9,285 bases of DNA from contig CALEMV010000123.1 of assembly GCA_937910655.1 (NCBI GenBank), positions 1-9,285 of the forward strand, read 5' to 3'. The number at the start of each line of letters is the position of its first letter. Positions within the stretch are counted from its first letter, which is position 1. Of this stretch, positions 6,236-9,285 are shown in pieces. A model generated the notes under the pieces. The model ran no database searches. It saw only the letters and a program-made list of their open reading frames with translations, and was not told the DNA's origin. The translations under genes were made by a program, and so were the position numbers. Source of the DNA: an uncultured Solobacterium sp. GTDB taxonomy: Bacteria; Bacillota_I; Bacilli_A; Erysipelotrichales; Erysipelotrichaceae.

Positions 6236-7920
6236 CAAACGAGAGATATGTCCGCCGTAGTGGCGCTGTGATTATGGCGAGTCTTATTACCTTGCTAGGT
6301 TCACTAGCATACATTATGATTCTTGCTGTCATAAACGGTTCTGTAGGTTTCATTGTCGCCATGGGTGTAACTCTCATGGGTGCAGTTGGCATTGCCAAAT
6401 CACTTGGGGAAGCAATCCCTCTCTCTTATGGTGCAATCATTGCCTTAACAATCGGTTTTGGTGTATTACGTGGTTTCTTACGTTACCTTGAACAATACAG
6501 TAACCACTACATCGCATTTAAGCTACTAGCTGTATTACGTGACAAGATTTTCCGTGCATTACGTATTCTTTGTCCTGCAAAACTTGAAAGTAAACAAAAA
6601 GGCGCAATCATCTCAATGATTACAGCCGATATTGAAACATTAGAAGTATTCTATGCGCATACGATTTCGCCAATTTGTATTGCGATTATCGTATCAACCT
6701 GCGTTACTTTGTTTGTTGGATTTACAGTAAACTGGTATCTCGCATTCATCGCATTACTTGGATATCTTTCAATCGGTATTATTGTTCCAATGATTTCTTC
6801 CAGTAGATTAAAAGAATCTGGTGTTCGTTATCGTGCTGAATTTGCTTCCTTTAATGCTTACTTCTTAGATAGTATTAAGGGTATTAAGGATATCGTGCTT
6901 ATGCACGCACAAGATCAGCGTAAAGATGAAGTTAACAAACGTTCTGATTCACTTCTTCTTGAAACAAAGAAGATGAAGCACGATACAGCAAAAGCAACTG
7001 CAGAAACAGAACTAAGCGTTTCTATCTTTATCATCCTTACACTAATCGTAGGTATTATCCTAGTCGCAAATAACAGTCTAACAATCGGTAAGATGTTAAT
7101 CGGTGTAACAGCAGTATTTGGATCATTCGGACCAGTTATTGCTATCTCTGCACTACCAGGCAACTTAACACAGACATTTGCATCTGGTGACCGTGTACTG
7201 AACTTACTATCAGAAAAACCAGCAGTAACACCAATAACAGAAGCTAAAGATTTTACATTCGAAAACTTAGAAGTAAATCATCTATCTTTCTCATATGATG
7301 GACAAACACAGGTACTAAAAGATATCTCTATACATGCAAAGACTGGTGAGATTGTTGGTATCGTCGGTGAGTCTGGCTGTGGTAAGTCAACATTCTTAAA
7401 ACTATTACTTCGATTCTGGCAAAAAGAAACAGGAGATATCCTCTACAACGGTATTGATATTAATGAAATTAATACAGATAGTTTATTATCAAATGCCACA
7501 ATGGTAAGCCAAACAACATATCTCTTTGATGACACTGTTGAAGAAAATCTTCGTATCGCTAAACCAGAAGCTACGATAGAGGAAATTCAAAATGCATGCC
7601 GCATGGCATCTGTCCATGACTTTATCATGACACTACCAGACGGCTACCAAAGCAAAGTTGGAACACTCGGAGATAATCTTTCTGCAGGTGAAAAACAACG
7701 TATCGGTCTAGCCCGTGCATTCCTACGTGGCAGTAAGTTAATCCTATTAGATGAACCTACAAGTAACGTAGATAGTATCAACGAAGGTATTATTCTTAAA
7801 TCTCTAAAACAGCAAAAACACGATAAATGCATTATTTTGGTATCCCATCGTGAATCTACAATGGCAATCGCTGACCGCATCTATCGTGCATCAGAAGGTG
7901 TCATGCATGAACAAAATTGA
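6232..7920 (+). CDS. cydC: CydC-like subunit of an ABC exporter (permease fused to ATPase)
   Basis: The protein has 562 residues, against about 573 for Escherichia coli CydC. The membrane domain (10-310) carries the CydC hallmark RYLEQYSNHYIAF (84-96), whose His92 aligns by eye with the CydC histidine reported to bind heme in E. coli. The ATPase domain has Walker A GESGCGKST (379-387), Q-loop Gln427, signature LSAGE (483-487), Walker B LLLDEP (Asp507, Glu508) and switch His539. Unlike its partner, its Q-loop is normal. The ATG overlaps the cydD stop by 4 nt (ATGA). CydDC is needed for cytochrome bd assembly in E. coli, but no cydAB genes are in this window, so the role may be thiol or heme balance. 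The stop overlaps the next gene by 14 bases. Confidence 0.85.
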   Translation: MTNERYVRRSGAVIMASLITLLGSLAYIMILAVINGSVGFIVAMGVTLMGAVGIAKSLGEAIPLSYGAIIALTIGFGVLRGFLRYLEQYSNHYIAFKLLAVLRDKIFRALRILCPAKLESKQKGAIISMITADIETLEVFYAHTISPICIAIIVSTCVTLFVGFTVNWYLAFIALLGYLSIGIIVPMISSSRLKESGVRYRAEFASFNAYFLDSIKGIKDIVLMHAQDQRKDEVNKRSDSLLLETKKMKHDTAKATAETELSVSIFIILTLIVGIILVANNSLTIGKMLIGVTAVFGSFGPVIAISALPGNLTQTFASGDRVLNLLSEKPAVTPITEAKDFTFENLEVNHLSFSYDGQTQVLKDISIHAKTGEIVGIVGESGCGKSTFLKLLLRFWQKETGDILYNGIDINEINTDSLLSNATMVSQTTYLFDDTVEENLRIAKPEATIEEIQNACRMASVHDFIMTLPDGYQSKVGTLGDNLSAGEKQRIGLARAFLRGSKLILLDEPTSNVDSINEGIILKSLKQQKHDKCIILVSHRESTMAIADRIYRASEGVMHEQN

Positions 7921-8248
7921 AGAAAAACGTCAACGTGAGATTTCTATCGTCACAAAGATGATTGAAGTCTATTGTAGAAAGAAACATGGCACAAAAGATG
8001 GTCTTTGTCCCGAATGCCAGGAGTTACTTGATTACGCTACAATGCGCAGTAACCACTGCCCATTTATGGAGACAAAAACCTTCTGTGCAAACTGCCGTGT
8101 TCACTGTTACAAACCAGAAATGAGAGAAAGAATTAAAGAAGTAATGCGCTTTTGCGGTCCAAGAATGTTGTTATATTATCCACTCGCAACGATTCGACAT
8201 CTCATTGAAAGCATTAAAGAGAAAAGAAAACTGGAGAAACAGAAATGA
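7907..8248 (+). CDS. ygbA: YgbA-family cysteine-rich protein (nitrous oxide-stimulated promoter family)
   Basis: This small soluble protein of 113 residues is close in length to E. coli YgbA (about 117). Family features are IEVYCRKKHG (19-28), CPEC (34-37), CANCRVHCYKPEMR (60-73) and FCGPRMLLYYP (82-92). Eight cysteines (23, 34, 37, 51, 60, 63, 67, 83) suggest metal binding, though which metal is unknown. In enterobacteria ygbA is induced by nitric oxide through NsrR and helps recovery from nitrosative stress. The start at 7907 is chosen because AGAAGGTG (7893-7900) sits at the right distance; an upstream in-frame ATG at 7850 lies deep in cydC and adds 19 residues foreign to the family. The 14-nt overlap with cydC and 4-nt overlap with the next gene place it within the same operon. 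Confidence 0.85.
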   Translation: MNKIEEKRQREISIVTKMIEVYCRKKHGTKDGLCPECQELLDYATMRSNHCPFMETKTFCANCRVHCYKPEMRERIKEVMRFCGPRMLLYYPLATIRHLIESIKEKRKLEKQK

Positions 8249-8637
8249 ATTCAAAAAAAATATTTTGGATAGTACTAGGAAGTATCAGCCTTGGGGTTGG
8301 TGCTATAGGAGCATTTATTCCACTACTACCTTCCTTCCCATTCTTACTACTCGCAGTATATAGCTACAGTAAGAGTTCCGAAAGACTGCACAGCTGGTTT
8401 ATCAATACCAAGATATACAAAAATAACTTAGAGAGCCATCTTAGCGGTAAAGGTATGACAAAAGCCGCTAAAATTCGCGTGATGTGCACAGTTACTGTAT
8501 TTATGTTATTCGGATTTATTATGATGATTCGCAAGGCATTGTATATTCCATGTGCAATTCTTGGGGTTGTATGGTTAGGTCATATGATTTACTTCATCTG
8601 GGGTGTCAAAACTCGAGTAGATGATTCTACAGAATAA
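8245..8637 (+). CDS. ybaN: YbaN/DUF454 family inner-membrane protein
   Basis: This membrane protein has 130 residues and about four hydrophobic segments (6-22, 24-41, 76-94 and 98-118). The N-terminal pair holds the DUF454 signature: G-A-I-G-A-F-I-P-L-L-P-S-F-P-F-L-L-L-A, followed by S-K-S-S-E-R-L-H-S-W-F. The molecular function of this family is not established. It starts inside the stop of the YgbA-like gene (ATGA) with TGGAG (8232-8236) eight bases upstream, so translation is coupled to the cydDC-ygbA operon. Its company suggests a part in the same redox, heme or nitrosative-stress task. Confidence 0.85.
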   Translation: MNSKKIFWIVLGSISLGVGAIGAFIPLLPSFPFLLLAVYSYSKSSERLHSWFINTKIYKNNLESHLSGKGMTKAAKIRVMCTVTVFMLFGFIMMIRKALYIPCAILGVVWLGHMIYFIWGVKTRVDDSTE

Positions 8638-8641
8638 TTGT

Positions 8642-8669
8642 TTTACAACAAAATTTGTCGTGATAAGAT
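8642..8669 (+). promoter_or_regulatory. Candidate promoter of the second ChrA gene
   Basis: TTTACA (8642-8647), a 16-bp spacer, and TAAGAT (8664-8669) with the extended TG at 8661-8662 form a reasonable promoter in the 50-bp gap before the gene. The predicted start near 8676 falls on the ribosome binding site, leaving a very short leader. No terminator separates the genes, so read-through from the cydDC operon is equally possible. Confidence 0.4.
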
Positions 8670-8687
8670 ACCAGTGAGGTAATTATC

Positions 8688-9257
8688 ATGGCAAATTTTT
8701 TATTGTTGTGCTGGGAATTCTTTAAAACCGGTTTATTCTCCATCGGTGGTGGACTTGCAACAATCCCCTTCTTACAAGAGATGTCATTAAAGTATGGATG
8801 GTTTAGTCTAACAGACTTAACAACCATGGTCGCTATCAGTGAATCAACACCCGGACCAATGGGCGTCAATATGGCAACCTATGTAGGGAATCACGTATAT
8901 GGTTTCATCGGCGGTATCGCTACAACTCTATCTGTTACAGCACCAGCATTTCTATCTATTATTCTGATTGCAACAGCACTTCAAAAATTCGAAGACTCTG
9001 TGATTGTACAAAATGCATTTATGGGCTTAAGACCTGCAGTAGTAGGTTTAATTACATCTGCAGTGATAGGTATCTATTTACTAGCATTATTTGATATCAC
9101 TGCATTCCAAACAACAAAATCTCTTTTCAGTTTATTTAAGTGGAAGCCTATCATCATATTTGCATGCATGCTAGCAGTATATCACTTCAAACCAAAGACA
9201 CATCCAATACTATTTATTCTCGTAGCTGCAGTTATTGGAATTTTATTGAAACTATAA
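8688..9257 (+). CDS. chrA: Chromate transporter family protein, single-domain (second ChrA half)
   Basis: This membrane protein has 189 residues and one CHR domain. It carries the family motifs FSIGGGLATIPFLQE (17-31) and STPGPMGVNMATYVG (53-67), followed by about four further hydrophobic segments. It differs clearly from the copy at 3840-4388, so it is the partner half rather than a recent duplicate. In species such as Bacillus subtilis the two short ChrA proteins are encoded side by side and are needed together. Here four genes lie between them. GTGAGGT (8674-8680) is well placed before the ATG. The stop at 9255-9257 is followed by 28 bases without a recognisable feature. Confidence 0.85.
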   Translation: MANFLLLCWEFFKTGLFSIGGGLATIPFLQEMSLKYGWFSLTDLTTMVAISESTPGPMGVNMATYVGNHVYGFIGGIATTLSVTAPAFLSIILIATALQKFEDSVIVQNAFMGLRPAVVGLITSAVIGIYLLALFDITAFQTTKSLFSLFKWKPIIIFACMLAVYHFKPKTHPILFILVAAVIGILLKL

Positions 9258-9285
9258 TTTTGTATAACGCATCTAATACTGTCTC

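Noticed and set aside
7850..7906. 19-codon extension of the YgbA-like protein
   Set aside because: It would lie wholly within cydC and has no suitable ribosome binding site, whereas AGAAGGTG fits the ATG at 7907.
8638..8652. Small TTGTT/AACAA hairpin after the DUF454 gene as a terminator
   Set aside because: The stem is only 5 bp and AT-only apart from one pair, and no T run follows. It is too weak to count.

Overview
The window is low-GC DNA that looks like a bacterial chromosome. Gene content, strong GGAGG-type ribosome binding sites, tight ATGA overlaps and standard stop codon use all suggest a Bacillota (Firmicutes) genome. A host-associated anaerobe of the Erysipelotrichia type is my guess, but nothing here fixes the genus. 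I found no rRNA, tRNA, CRISPR array or insertion sequence.

Left part (1-3704, minus strand). An operon reads leftwards from an extended -10 promoter near 3727-3735. It holds a membrane-anchored protein with an XpaC-type C-terminal domain (2739-3704) and, with a 1-nt overlap, a two-domain AAA+ ATPase (595-2739). In that ATPase a ClpB-like first AAA domain has lost its catalytic residues, and an intact CbxX/SpoVK-type domain follows. A strong hairpin terminator (558-589) closes the operon. Beyond an AT-rich, motif-filled gap lies the start of a secreted or anchored Ig-like-domain protein that runs off the left edge (1-358). Its best promoter would put the transcript start at or next to the ATG.

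Right part (3840-9257, plus strand). A single-domain ChrA-type transporter half (3840-4388) has its own terminator. Next comes a compact operon: cydD-like and cydC-like ABC exporter subunits, a YgbA-family cysteine-rich protein (the nitrous-oxide-stimulated-promoter family) and a YbaN/DUF454 membrane protein. The first four genes overlap by 4, 14 and 4 nt. A second ChrA half (8688-9257) follows after 50 nt, with a possible promoter of its own.

How it may work together. CydDC exports thiols or moves heme in characterised bacteria, and YgbA is linked to nitric oxide stress in enterobacteria. The right-hand cluster therefore reads as a redox, heme or nitrosative-stress module, although no cytochrome bd genes are in view. 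The two ChrA halves normally sit next to each other and act as a heterodimer; here the ABC operon separates them. The left-hand AAA+/membrane protein pair has no function I can name. It is the part most likely to be undescribed.
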